Shown: positions 57,356-64,000 of the stretch, one piece after another
Position numbering within the stretch: the stretch's first letter is position 1
Layout of the letters: every line of letters starts with the position of its first letter
Origin: Pseudomonas sp. NBRC 111124
GTDB taxonomy: Bacteria; Pseudomonadota; Gammaproteobacteria; Pseudomonadales; Pseudomonadaceae
Direction: 5' to 3'
NCBI RefSeq assembly: GCF_001320245.1
Contig: NZ_BCBA01000007.1
Location: 62,001 to 126,000, forward strand
Length of the DNA stretch: 64,000 nt
The notes under the pieces: model-generated
Seen by the model: only the letters and a program-made list of their open reading frames with translations
What the model was told of the DNA's origin: nothing
Databases searched by the model: none
Translations under genes and position numbers: made by a program

Positions 57356-57994
57356 ATGACAGTACGAAAGGTGGTCACGCGGCGGTCCAACCATTACCGC
57401 GGCTACTTCCCATCGCTCAAAAATAAAAAGCCTGTGCCCTGGGAGTCCCAGCTCGAAGGCGCTCTTTTTCGGCTTCTTGAGCTGTCTCCTGCGGTCATCG
57501 GCTACGTCCCGCAGCCCAGTGAGGAACGTGTTCCATCGCTCCAGGGCTACTTCAAATATTACCCAGACGTACAGGTTTTCCTCGCGGATGGGCGCGAGTG
57601 GTGGTTTGAAGTGAAGCCTCACGACCGACTGAAGATTGCCAGCGTCAGGCAGCGACTGGATGCCGCTGAGCGCTACTTCAACGCCACTGCCCGTAACTTT
57701 TCGGTGATCACTGAAAAGTTAATTGAAGCTGAACCCCTGGCTACCAATCTTAGAAGGCTGATGTATCACCGGCGCGGTCCAGAGCTTTCGCATCAGGCGT
57801 TGGAGGAGGTAATGGCGACCTTCAACGAATGGCCGCCTATGACCGTTGCAGATCTGCTCTACGTGGTTGGTGAGGGGAAAGCCTGGCGCTTGTTAGGCCT
57901 TGGGGTGGTGGGCATTGACCTTGATAGGTCAATTGACACTGACTCCCCGGTCTTCCTGCAAGGGGGGCACCGTCATGCAAACCTTTTCCCTTAG
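57356..57994 (+). CDS. tnsA: Tn7-like transposition endonuclease TnsA
   Basis: 212 residues from ATG 57356 with GGAGG six bases upstream; the frame to 57311 is not needed. Restriction-endonuclease fold: WESQLEGALFRLLELSP with the first acidic residue (about 25-30), YYPDVQVFLADGREWWFEVKPHD giving the PD...ExK core (Asp near 67, Glu-Val-Lys near 81-83). TnsA cuts the 5' ends of the transposon so that, with TnsB, it leaves the donor as cut-and-paste. Shorter than Tn7 TnsA, lacking much of its C-terminal domain. Overlaps tnsB by 20 bp. Catalytic residues look intact. Confidence 0.9.
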   Translation: MTVRKVVTRRSNHYRGYFPSLKNKKPVPWESQLEGALFRLLELSPAVIGYVPQPSEERVPSLQGYFKYYPDVQVFLADGREWWFEVKPHDRLKIASVRQRLDAAERYFNATARNFSVITEKLIEAEPLATNLRRLMYHRRGPELSHQALEEVMATFNEWPPMTVADLLYVVGEGKAWRLLGLGVVGIDLDRSIDTDSPVFLQGGHRHANLFP

Positions 57995-59933
57995 GGTGAA
58001 ATTGGTCGTCATCGTTCGTGGCGTACTGATGGTGCTTGAGAAGAGGCTTATTGACCGGAAGCTGCTCTTTTTCGATGAGCTTGGTGAGCCCACGAAGCTA
58101 TCCGAGAAGGAGTTCTATGAGGCCTACGAGAAGCGCGAGATCGAGATCTCCGCTGATCAGCCATACCTTGGGAGGGTTCCGTATGTGCGGAACGTCCCTC
58201 CAGATATTTCATGCTTCCCCAAAAAACATGGAGATGAGGCATTGCGTCGACGCAAGTATCTGGACGACCTAACTAAGCGCGGTAAATACAAGCTACCGGG
58301 TGACGAAGACATGATCAAGAAGCTTAGAGATATCGCCAAAAAGATTGGGGATGCGTGCGCACCCTCGGTTTCCACTATTCGACGTTGGGCAGCCAAATAC
58401 ATTGGCCAGAACGTAGTAAAGCTTATCCCTCAGCATGCCAAAAAGGGTCGGGCTGCCGCGATACAGGGAGAGCTCGAAGTTATTCTTGAAGGGGTGATTA
58501 ATAAAACCTACCTGCAGGATACGATTCCAGCGGTCAGCGTGGTCGTTTCAGAATTCGAGGATCAGATAAAAGAGAGGAACAAAAGTCGTTTGCCTTCGGA
58601 TCAGCTCAAGATCCCAAGCGGAATGACTGTCCGAAGGTACATCGCCAAGCTGGATCCGTACCTTGTGGATAAGGAGAGGCTCGGAAAACACGCAGCAGAC
58701 AAGAAGCACCGTGTTGCGGCGGGTGTCCTACGTGTCCATGAGATTTTGGAACGTTGGGAAATTGATCACACCTTGTTGGACGTCCAGCTTGTGGATGAAA
58801 CCTCGGGGCTGTGCATTGGGCGCCCCTATCTGACGATCGTCCTCGACCGCTTCTCTCGAATGGTGATGGGATATTTGCTCCACCTGTCGGCGCCAAATAC
58901 GGAAACCGTGCTTCGTGTGATCGAACGCTCAATCCGTCCAAAAGCCGAATTGCTGAAGCGCTTTCCGAAAGTGAGAAATGAATGGTGGGCACGTGGGCTG
59001 CCGGCTCGAATAGTCCCAGACAACGCAGCGGAATTTCACGCGGGCGATCTCATCATGGGATTCAACGAGTTGGGTATCGAGATCATGTATCCCGCTTCAA
59101 GGGCCCCTCAAAGGAAAGGTGCCGTCGAACGCTTTTTCAGCACACAGAACCTGGGGCTTATCCACAACCTCCCGGGTACCACCTTCTCGAATATCCAGCA
59201 GCGTGGCGATTACGACTCGGAGAAGAATGCATGTTTCACGCTCCCTCAATTGGAGGCGGTGGTAGTGAAATGGATCGTCGATGGTTACCACCAGACTCCT
59301 CATCGGGGGCTGGACAACAGAACACCGGCTCAAGTCTGGGGGACTAGCGAGGCGAACCATGTCATCAGCCTTCCCGTCGACCTGGACTCGTTGGAGTGCA
59401 TTCTGGCCAAGCGGGCCTCGGTGAAGGTTCACCATTACGGCATCGAGGTTGCCAAAGTGGGCTACCACTCTACGGAACTTGCTGAGCTCCGTATGCGTTT
59501 GGCAGACGGAGAAAAGGTAAACGTCCGCTATCGAGACGAAGCCGGGCACGTTTGGGTTCACGACCGCTTCAGAAACTTGTTCTTCAAAGTGCCCGCCAAA
59601 GATGAGCGAATGGCCGGTAAGAGCAGGGAGGTGTGGAAGGCTGCCGAGAAAGCGCTGCGAGAAAAATATAATGAGCAGCCTAGCTTCGAGGCTACGCACA
59701 GGTGCTACCAGGAAATTATGGAAGATGCAGACGAGGCCCGCCGTTCGCAGACGCTCAGAAAACGACGCGCAGCTGCCATAGCGAAAATCGACAAGGAGGG
59801 TCGAGTGACCGAAAGCACGCCTCCACCCAAGGTACTCGCTGAAGTGGAATGGACCGGTGACTCTATTCCTAACATTCCGCCAGCAGCCTTCAAGGTCTCG
59901 GTTCGTCGCCCTGCTGGGAGTTCTAAGCCATGA
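57975..59933 (+). CDS. tnsB: Tn7-like DDE transposase TnsB (Mu/TniA family)
   Basis: 652 residues from ATG 57975, chosen for AAGGGGGGCACC upstream; ATG 58029 is an alternative. N-terminal helix-turn-helix DNA-binding regions (about 1-235, with APSVSTIRRWAAKYIG), an rve integrase core with Asp264 (WEIDHT), Asp349 (VPDNAAEF) and Glu385 (GAVERFF), giving a DD35E triad, then a Mu-transposase C-terminal barrel and a charged tail that probably contacts TnsC. Binds the transposon ends and joins 3' ends to target. Its stop overlaps the tnsC start (ATGA). Confidence 0.93.
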   Translation: MQTFSLRVKLVVIVRGVLMVLEKRLIDRKLLFFDELGEPTKLSEKEFYEAYEKREIEISADQPYLGRVPYVRNVPPDISCFPKKHGDEALRRRKYLDDLTKRGKYKLPGDEDMIKKLRDIAKKIGDACAPSVSTIRRWAAKYIGQNVVKLIPQHAKKGRAAAIQGELEVILEGVINKTYLQDTIPAVSVVVSEFEDQIKERNKSRLPSDQLKIPSGMTVRRYIAKLDPYLVDKERLGKHAADKKHRVAAGVLRVHEILERWEIDHTLLDVQLVDETSGLCIGRPYLTIVLDRFSRMVMGYLLHLSAPNTETVLRVIERSIRPKAELLKRFPKVRNEWWARGLPARIVPDNAAEFHAGDLIMGFNELGIEIMYPASRAPQRKGAVERFFSTQNLGLIHNLPGTTFSNIQQRGDYDSEKNACFTLPQLEAVVVKWIVDGYHQTPHRGLDNRTPAQVWGTSEANHVISLPVDLDSLECILAKRASVKVHHYGIEVAKVGYHSTELAELRMRLADGEKVNVRYRDEAGHVWVHDRFRNLFFKVPAKDERMAGKSREVWKAAEKALREKYNEQPSFEATHRCYQEIMEDADEARRSQTLRKRRAAAIAKIDKEGRVTESTPPPKVLAEVEWTGDSIPNIPPAAFKVSVRRPAGSSKP

Positions 59934-60889
59934 ACGCCATCAATCTGTACGAATGCTACGAGCATGGTGAATACAGCTTTACGCTCCGCGATCGTTTTAT
60001 TCACAGCCCTCAAGTCGAGCGAGCGTTGACGCGACTAGGCGATATCCACGGCGATAGTCGGCGTACCAGAGCAAGTAAAGGGTTGCTGATCCAAGGTCCA
60101 AGCGGAGTGGGCAAGAGCACATTGGTCAAGGAGTACATTCGGTCATTGGAGGAATTGGAGAGCCATGACCCACAGAAGCGGACAGTTCTGTTCGTCGAGA
60201 TGCCTTCGTCTCCAACCAAAAAGAACCTGGCAGCAGCCATTTTGGCAGAGCTGAAGGATCCCTTCGCAGAGGCACGAGGACATTCGGCAGAGGTTAAATT
60301 TGCGCGAGTAGTCCTGCTGCTGAAGAACCTTGGCGTGGAGATGTTGGTCCTCGATGAGGCGCAGCACCTGGTCGATTATCGTCGTAATGGTGCGTATGAG
60401 GCAGCAGACTGGATCAAGAGTCTGATGAATGAAACCAGTATCGCGTTTGTTCTGATTGGGCTGAAGCGCACCGAAAATCTCCTGCTAGCAAACGAGCAAC
60501 TGCGACGCAGGTTTTCGGCCACGGTGGCATACGATCGCTTCACCTTCTCCGCTAATACGTCTCTTCATTTCGTGATGTTGTTGCAGGCAATCGAGGGCGA
60601 ACTGCCTGTTCAAACCATCAGTTTTGTAGAGCCAGCGATGATTAAACGCTTCTACCTGGCTTCCTATGGATTGATCGACTACCTCATCAAGATTGTGGAC
60701 AGGGCTGTTTGGCTGGTTCAAGTCCAGGACCTTGTCGGGATTGAACTTCCTGTGCTGGCCCAGGCTTTTGAAGACGAGGTTTGGAGCTACGCCACCGAGG
60801 ATCGAAACCCCTTCAGTGCGAGCTTCAATTTCCAGCCTCTGTTCGGGAAGCGGGAGCCGTTTGAGACGTTCGAAGAGAGCAGTACCTGA
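59930..60889 (+). CDS. tnsC: Tn7-like AAA+ target regulator TnsC (TniB family)
   Basis: 319 residues. Walker A GPSGVGKST (56-64), Walker B MLVLDEAQHLVDY (138-150) and sensor-like FVLIGLKRTENLLLANEQLRRRFS (about 183-206). TnsC/TniB proteins polymerise on target DNA and connect the target selector to the transposase. Much shorter than Tn7 TnsC and closer in size to TniB. Translationally coupled to tnsB. Confidence 0.93.
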   Translation: MNAINLYECYEHGEYSFTLRDRFIHSPQVERALTRLGDIHGDSRRTRASKGLLIQGPSGVGKSTLVKEYIRSLEELESHDPQKRTVLFVEMPSSPTKKNLAAAILAELKDPFAEARGHSAEVKFARVVLLLKNLGVEMLVLDEAQHLVDYRRNGAYEAADWIKSLMNETSIAFVLIGLKRTENLLLANEQLRRRFSATVAYDRFTFSANTSLHFVMLLQAIEGELPVQTISFVEPAMIKRFYLASYGLIDYLIKIVDRAVWLVQVQDLVGIELPVLAQAFEDEVWSYATEDRNPFSASFNFQPLFGKREPFETFEESST

Positions 60890-60897
60890 CGGCCAAG

Positions 60898-60918
60898 GGC
60901 CGGGCTTATCGGCCCGGC
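60898..60918 (+). terminator. Hairpin between tnsC and tniQ
   Basis: GCCGGGC-TTATCG-GCCCGGC has a 7-bp G/C stem but no immediate T-run (TCTACTCCCC follows), so it is more likely an attenuator or processing site than a full terminator. It could lower tniQ expression relative to tnsABC. Confidence 0.5.
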
Positions 60919-60964
60919 TCTACTCCCCTGATTTTTATGTCTTCGATTTCATGGATGTGTAGGA

Positions 60965-62881
60965 ATGTTTGGTCTTTTAATCAACCCACGACCACACCAA
61001 GACGAAAGTCTTTTGGGGTACCTGCAGCGCCTGGCGAAAGCCAACGGATTACCCAGAAAGGAACTGCTCACCGCCTTTGCACGAGCCGACGAGACCGATG
61101 TTGCGGACTGGCTGCAGATGATGGAAGGACCACTGAGCTGGCCTGCGGTATCTGCTGAGTTTCGTGATCCAAGGCCCAAGGGGGTCAAGTTATGGACGAC
61201 TCATCACGCTCGTTACTGTCCGATCTGTTTGGGCGAAGCCGGTTATTGGAGAGAAAGCTGGGGCTTGACCCTGGTTACGACGTGTTCTGTCCACGGCACT
61301 GAACTCCACGGGCGGTGCCCCAACTGTCTGAAGGAAACCGATCCAAGCGCAATGAGTGCGAATAGTTGCCAAGCGTGTGGCACCTCATTGAGTGGGACCA
61401 ATTTTGAGATCGCGCCGGCGAGTGATACGGCCGCCTGGCTCACCTCTGGCTTTGAAGATAGGTTTTACGCCGACTCGTTGCCAGCTGACGCGGGATTGGC
61501 GGCCCTCACCTACGAACAGTTTCACGAGTTGTCATCGCGTCTCGCTGTCAGAAGTTTGCCTACGGAAAGAACCCAGCCGCTGAAGGTTGCTGATTCGGGT
61601 TCGCTAGAGATATCGCGGCTTATGGCAAACGCGGCGGGCGTGGTTCTCATGAACTGGCCTCTCGCATTCAGAGAACTGCTGAGTGGCCTCAAGGCAGTCC
61701 ATTCCGATAACGAACATTGGACGCTCAGCAGATCGTTCGGCCCGATATACCACGACATCCACCGTGATCTGGATGACTCTTGTTTTGACTTTCTTCGTCG
61801 AGAGTTCGAATCATTTCTGCAGCATGCGTGGGAAGCACCGTTAGCGAAGCGAAATCGCAATTTGAGTGAGGAGACGATTGAGAGACATCGTTGGGTGTCG
61901 TTCGATTCTGCTGCTGAAGCTTGTGGTCTCGGGGTATCAGTCATAAAACGCCTTCATCAGGAGGGACAAATCGCCTATCGGGAGAAGGTCCATGAAGATC
62001 GAGTCTTTACGGTCGTGGACCTGGATCATTTGAAGGCAATCTCGCAGCATCTCCAGGGCGTGGCTGATATGAAAGAAACCTCGACTTTGCTAAGCCTCTG
62101 TCGCAATCGGGTTAGGCAGCTGCTAGCTGGTGGTACCCTCCAGTTCTTTGGTGGAGAACCGCGCCCAGGCGAAAGGTGGCTGATTGACTGCCGCTCGATC
62201 AACGAATTGATTGATGAGAAGCTGCCTACCAGCTCTGACCAGAGCCTGGTGTCGATCAACTACTTGGCCAAGCATTCTCTGCCCAAGGGGGGTGGGTTGG
62301 TCGAGTTGGTTCAGGCAATACGTGCAGGTGAACTTCGCGCTTACGGCCCAGCTGAGAATGGCTCGGTTGCGGTAGGGGCGTGGTTACTCAAGCCGCAAGA
62401 TTTTGCAGCGTGGCAACAAGCCCGAGCTGAGAACAAGAGTCCGGTCTTTCCCGGCCTGTCGGTAGTCAAGGCTGCTGCGCTGTTAGGCGTCAAAGAACAA
62501 TGCGCATACGCGTTCGTTCGACTGGGTCTGCTATGGAGCACTGCTGTCGAACGAGGCCGGCGTACGCAATTGATGGTTAAGCCTCAAGCCATCGACAGAT
62601 TCAGGCGTGGCTATATCTTGGGACCGGAGATTGCGGTGTATTTGGGGAAGTCGACCAGGGAGGCGTTCAAGCACCTTTGGGAGGCCAGGTTTCGCCCCGT
62701 TGCGGGGCCATCCATTCCAAACGCGGCTTGCCGGCAGTACGTTTGGGTAAGAAGCAAAAAGCTGATCGATTACCTCGCAAGTGAAGCCGCCCAGATCGAC
62801 GATCCTGAAGCCATCACGTTTTTATCCACACCGATCGCTCAGCCTCGTGATTGCCGATTCAGGCATGTGGGATCAAGATAG
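60965..62881 (+). CDS. tniQ: TniQ/TnsD-like target-selection protein
   Basis: 638 residues. N-terminal TniQ domain: INPRPHQDESLLGYLQRLAKANGL (6-29) and a zinc-binding series Cys85, Cys88, Cys107, His110, Cys118, Cys121, Cys135, Cys138. The remaining 450 or more residues hold several helix-turn-helix-like modules, e.g. DSAAEACGLGVSVIKRLHQEGQI (about 318-340), TSTLLSLCRNRVRQLLAGG (about 375-393), VVKAAALLGVKEQCAYAFVRLGLL (about 500-523) and GPEIAVYLGKSTREAFKHLW (about 555-575). In Tn7 TnsD this type of region reads the attachment site, so sequence-specific targeting, perhaps near gyrB, is inferred. Longer than Tn7 TnsD. Confidence 0.9.
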   Translation: MFGLLINPRPHQDESLLGYLQRLAKANGLPRKELLTAFARADETDVADWLQMMEGPLSWPAVSAEFRDPRPKGVKLWTTHHARYCPICLGEAGYWRESWGLTLVTTCSVHGTELHGRCPNCLKETDPSAMSANSCQACGTSLSGTNFEIAPASDTAAWLTSGFEDRFYADSLPADAGLAALTYEQFHELSSRLAVRSLPTERTQPLKVADSGSLEISRLMANAAGVVLMNWPLAFRELLSGLKAVHSDNEHWTLSRSFGPIYHDIHRDLDDSCFDFLRREFESFLQHAWEAPLAKRNRNLSEETIERHRWVSFDSAAEACGLGVSVIKRLHQEGQIAYREKVHEDRVFTVVDLDHLKAISQHLQGVADMKETSTLLSLCRNRVRQLLAGGTLQFFGGEPRPGERWLIDCRSINELIDEKLPTSSDQSLVSINYLAKHSLPKGGGLVELVQAIRAGELRAYGPAENGSVAVGAWLLKPQDFAAWQQARAENKSPVFPGLSVVKAAALLGVKEQCAYAFVRLGLLWSTAVERGRRTQLMVKPQAIDRFRRGYILGPEIAVYLGKSTREAFKHLWEARFRPVAGPSIPNAACRQYVWVRSKKLIDYLASEAAQIDDPEAITFLSTPIAQPRDCRFRHVGSR

Positions 62882-62937
62882 TTAGCACGCTTTCTTTCTT
62901 GATTGCTAAAATCATCGAACCCATTTTGGAGAATCTT

Positions 62938-63297
62938 ATGTCCCGTCTCGCTGAATTCCGCCTGCTCGAACAACAGCTCGCAGCCCAACTGGCGGAGCTG
63001 GAAGCGCTGAAAAATGACTCTGCCCTGAAGCAGGAAATGGAATTTGAAACGAAGCTGCGCAGTTTGCTCAACGAGTATGGCTACGGCCTGCGCCAAGTGG
63101 TGCTGATCCTCGATCCGCAAGCGGTGGCTTCCACTGATATGGCCCCAAAAACCTCTCGGAAACCACGCGAAGTGAAGGTCTACAAGAATCCACACAGCGG
63201 AGAGGTTGTTGAGACCAAGGGTGGTAATCAGCGTACGCTTAAGGCCTGGAAAAACGAGTATGGCGCTGAGGTAGTCGAGTCTTGGCTCGCCAATTGA
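62938..63297 (+). CDS. MvaT/MvaU-family H-NS-like silencer
   Basis: 119 residues from ATG 62938 with TTGGAGAA upstream. N-terminal coiled coil (about 2-55, MSRLAEFRLLEQQLAAQLAELEALKND...FETKLRSLLNEYG), a Lys/Arg/Pro linker, and the C-terminal DNA-binding domain KVKVYKNPHSGEVVETKGGNQRTLKAWKNEYGAEVVESW, including the GGN AT-pincer motif. MvaT proteins are the pseudomonad counterpart of H-NS and coat A/T-rich foreign DNA. P. putida names its paralogues Tur; which one this is cannot be told here. It lies between tniQ and the putative transposon end, so it is probably cargo of the element. Confidence 0.93.
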   Translation: MSRLAEFRLLEQQLAAQLAELEALKNDSALKQEMEFETKLRSLLNEYGYGLRQVVLILDPQAVASTDMAPKTSRKPREVKVYKNPHSGEVVETKGGNQRTLKAWKNEYGAEVVESWLAN

Positions 63298-63668
63298 TTG
63301 CACTGCAGGCGGCTTCTGGCACGAGATGAATCGTGGTGCGCCCCGAATGCAAATTCCCATTCTGGGGCGTGACGAAATTTTCTGCGGGTGGTGGATTTAG
63401 AGAATTAAAACTGTCGCTAGAGGGTCCCGTCTTTCGCGGCCTGCAGCCATTTGGAGAGGAAACGCAAAACTGTCGCAATCACCCAAAACGCCGGTTCAGA
63501 CTGATTCGCTAGAGAATTAAAACTGTCGCAGCCTGAAACGACGCGGCTTTCACGTGTATTCAGAGCCATCATTATCGATAGCCTGCTTACAAACATGTAA
63601 TTCCTGGATCACGTGGATGACAGCTCCCAGTCGGTAAGCTTCACTCATGTCTTCATGGAGTAACAGAA
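63298..63668. other. Gap between mvaT-like gene and DUF2790 gene, holding a putative transposon end
   Basis: 371 bp, no gene. It contains an inverted repeat GGTGCGCCCCGAATG...CATTCTGGGGCG (63334-63368) that may terminate the mvaT-like gene, then three end-type repeats (63398-63530), then the likely promoter of the DUF2790 gene. Confidence 0.6.
63398..63530. repeat. Three TnsB-site-like repeats at putative right end
   Basis: TAGAGAATTAAAACTGTCGC occurs exactly twice, at 63398-63417 and 63510-63529; a variant with GGAGAGG then CGCAAAACTGTCGC lies at 63453-63476. All three point the same way and the TGTCGC cores are 59 and 53 bp apart. The outermost copy is followed by A, so the inverted reading begins TGCGACAG, compatible with a TG...CA transposon terminus at 63530. 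Spacing and polarity mimic TnsB sites of Tn7-like ends. Confidence 0.7.
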
Positions 63669-64000
63669 ATGAACACCGCTAAAAGCATTGCCGCCCTCAT
63701 GCTCGTAATCGCCTCCTCATCCGCTTTAGCTGAAGGAGGATCTGATCGCTTACACGGAAAGATGATTCAGGCAAATGAGCAAGCAATGCGTGCCTACGCC
63801 GCTGCCAATGGAAAAAAACCACCTGAAGTGATCCATTATCGCTACGGAATGAAACTGGATGTGGCGAGAGTTATCAGTATGACTTCGCTCAAAGGTAGCT
63901 GCGACGTGATGCCGACACAGATGAATTACGAGGACTCAACAGGTGAGTTGAAAATCCTCGAATATCGCTCTGCTGGAATTAACTGTAGAGGTCAAAACTG
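63669..64000 (+). CDS. DUF2790 secreted protein, truncated at window edge
   Basis: 110 complete codons are visible from ATG 63669 with ATGGAGTAACAGAA upstream. Signal peptide MNTAKSIAALMLVIASSSALA, then PPEVIHYRYGMKLDVARVISMT and CDVMPTQMNYEDSTGELKILEYRSAG, the DUF2790 signature, with two Cys that may pair. The window ends in TG, which may be the first two bases of a TGA stop, so little or nothing may be missing. Small periplasmic proteins of this family are abundant in Pseudomonas; function unknown, some lie near metal-response genes. Confidence 0.85.
   Translation, partial: MNTAKSIAALMLVIASSSALAEGGSDRLHGKMIQANEQAMRAYAAANGKKPPEVIHYRYGMKLDVARVISMTSLKGSCDVMPTQMNYEDSTGELKILEYRSAGINCRGQN

Noticed and set aside
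57155-57622. 155-codon minus-strand frame opposite tnsA
   Set aside because: Mostly antisense to tnsA, no motif, and no reasonable start signal.
56632-63668. CRISPR-associated transposon (CAST)
   Set aside because: Tn7-like genes are present but no Cas12k, Cascade gene or repeat-spacer array is seen in the window; the TGTCGC repeats are too few and have no uniform spacers.

Overview
The window is a 64 kb chromosomal segment spanning the replication origin of a gamma-proteobacterium of the genus Pseudomonas, most likely the P. putida group. The basis is gene order (glmS-glmU-atp-parAB-rsmG-mnmG-mnmE-yidC-rnpA-rpmH-oriC-dnaA-dnaN-recF-gyrB), high G+C coding DNA, Pseudomonas-type REP inverted pairs, an Entner-Doudoroff type zwf/RpiR locus, and MvaT-type rather than classical H-NS chemistry. 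No rRNA or tRNA gene and no CRISPR array were seen.

Left arm (1-29 kb): the two-subunit pyruvate carboxylase (oadA partial, pycA) with a divergent LysR regulator; an RpiR regulator divergent from a glucose-6-phosphate dehydrogenase gene with a HexR-like operator between them; a membrane PAS-GGDEF-EAL protein; uvrD with a LexA-like site; a Tim44-domain protein; a SUKH protein; a monovalent cation/proton antiporter; a thioesterase convergent with pdxY; a DUF3301 protein; a zinc-starvation locus (zigA, DUF1826, a second CobW-family GTPase, divergent folE2) around a Zur-like palindrome; cls and cfa lipid enzymes; a lone dihydrolipoyl dehydrogenase; a LysR regulator; and a translationally linked MFS symporter and periplasmic binding protein.

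Origin region (29-56.6 kb): doxX converges on glmS-glmR-glmU, followed by the complete F-type ATP synthase operon (atpIBEFHAGDC), parB-parA-rsmG-mnmG, a 555-bp gap rich in DnaA-box-like sequences, mnmE, yidC-yidD-rnpA-rpmH, the main oriC gap, then dnaA-dnaN-recF-gyrB. Genes on both sides are mostly transcribed away from oriC. Three parS-like 16-mers were found, two in recF (one forming a perfect 24-bp palindrome) and one in folE2 about 30 kb away; they pair logically with the parAB genes in the window.

Accessory end (56.6-64 kb): immediately downstream of gyrB lies an intact Tn7-like transposition module, tnsA-tnsB-tnsC-tniQ, followed by an MvaT/H-NS-like silencer gene. Its base composition is visibly more A+T-rich than the flanking chromosome. 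tnsA faces away from gyrB, the same polarity Tn7 has relative to glmS. Three copies of a motif ending in AAAACTGTCGC sit at 63398-63530 and look like TnsB-binding sites at one transposon end; the gyrB-proximal end could not be defined. A DUF2790 secreted protein gene runs off the right edge.
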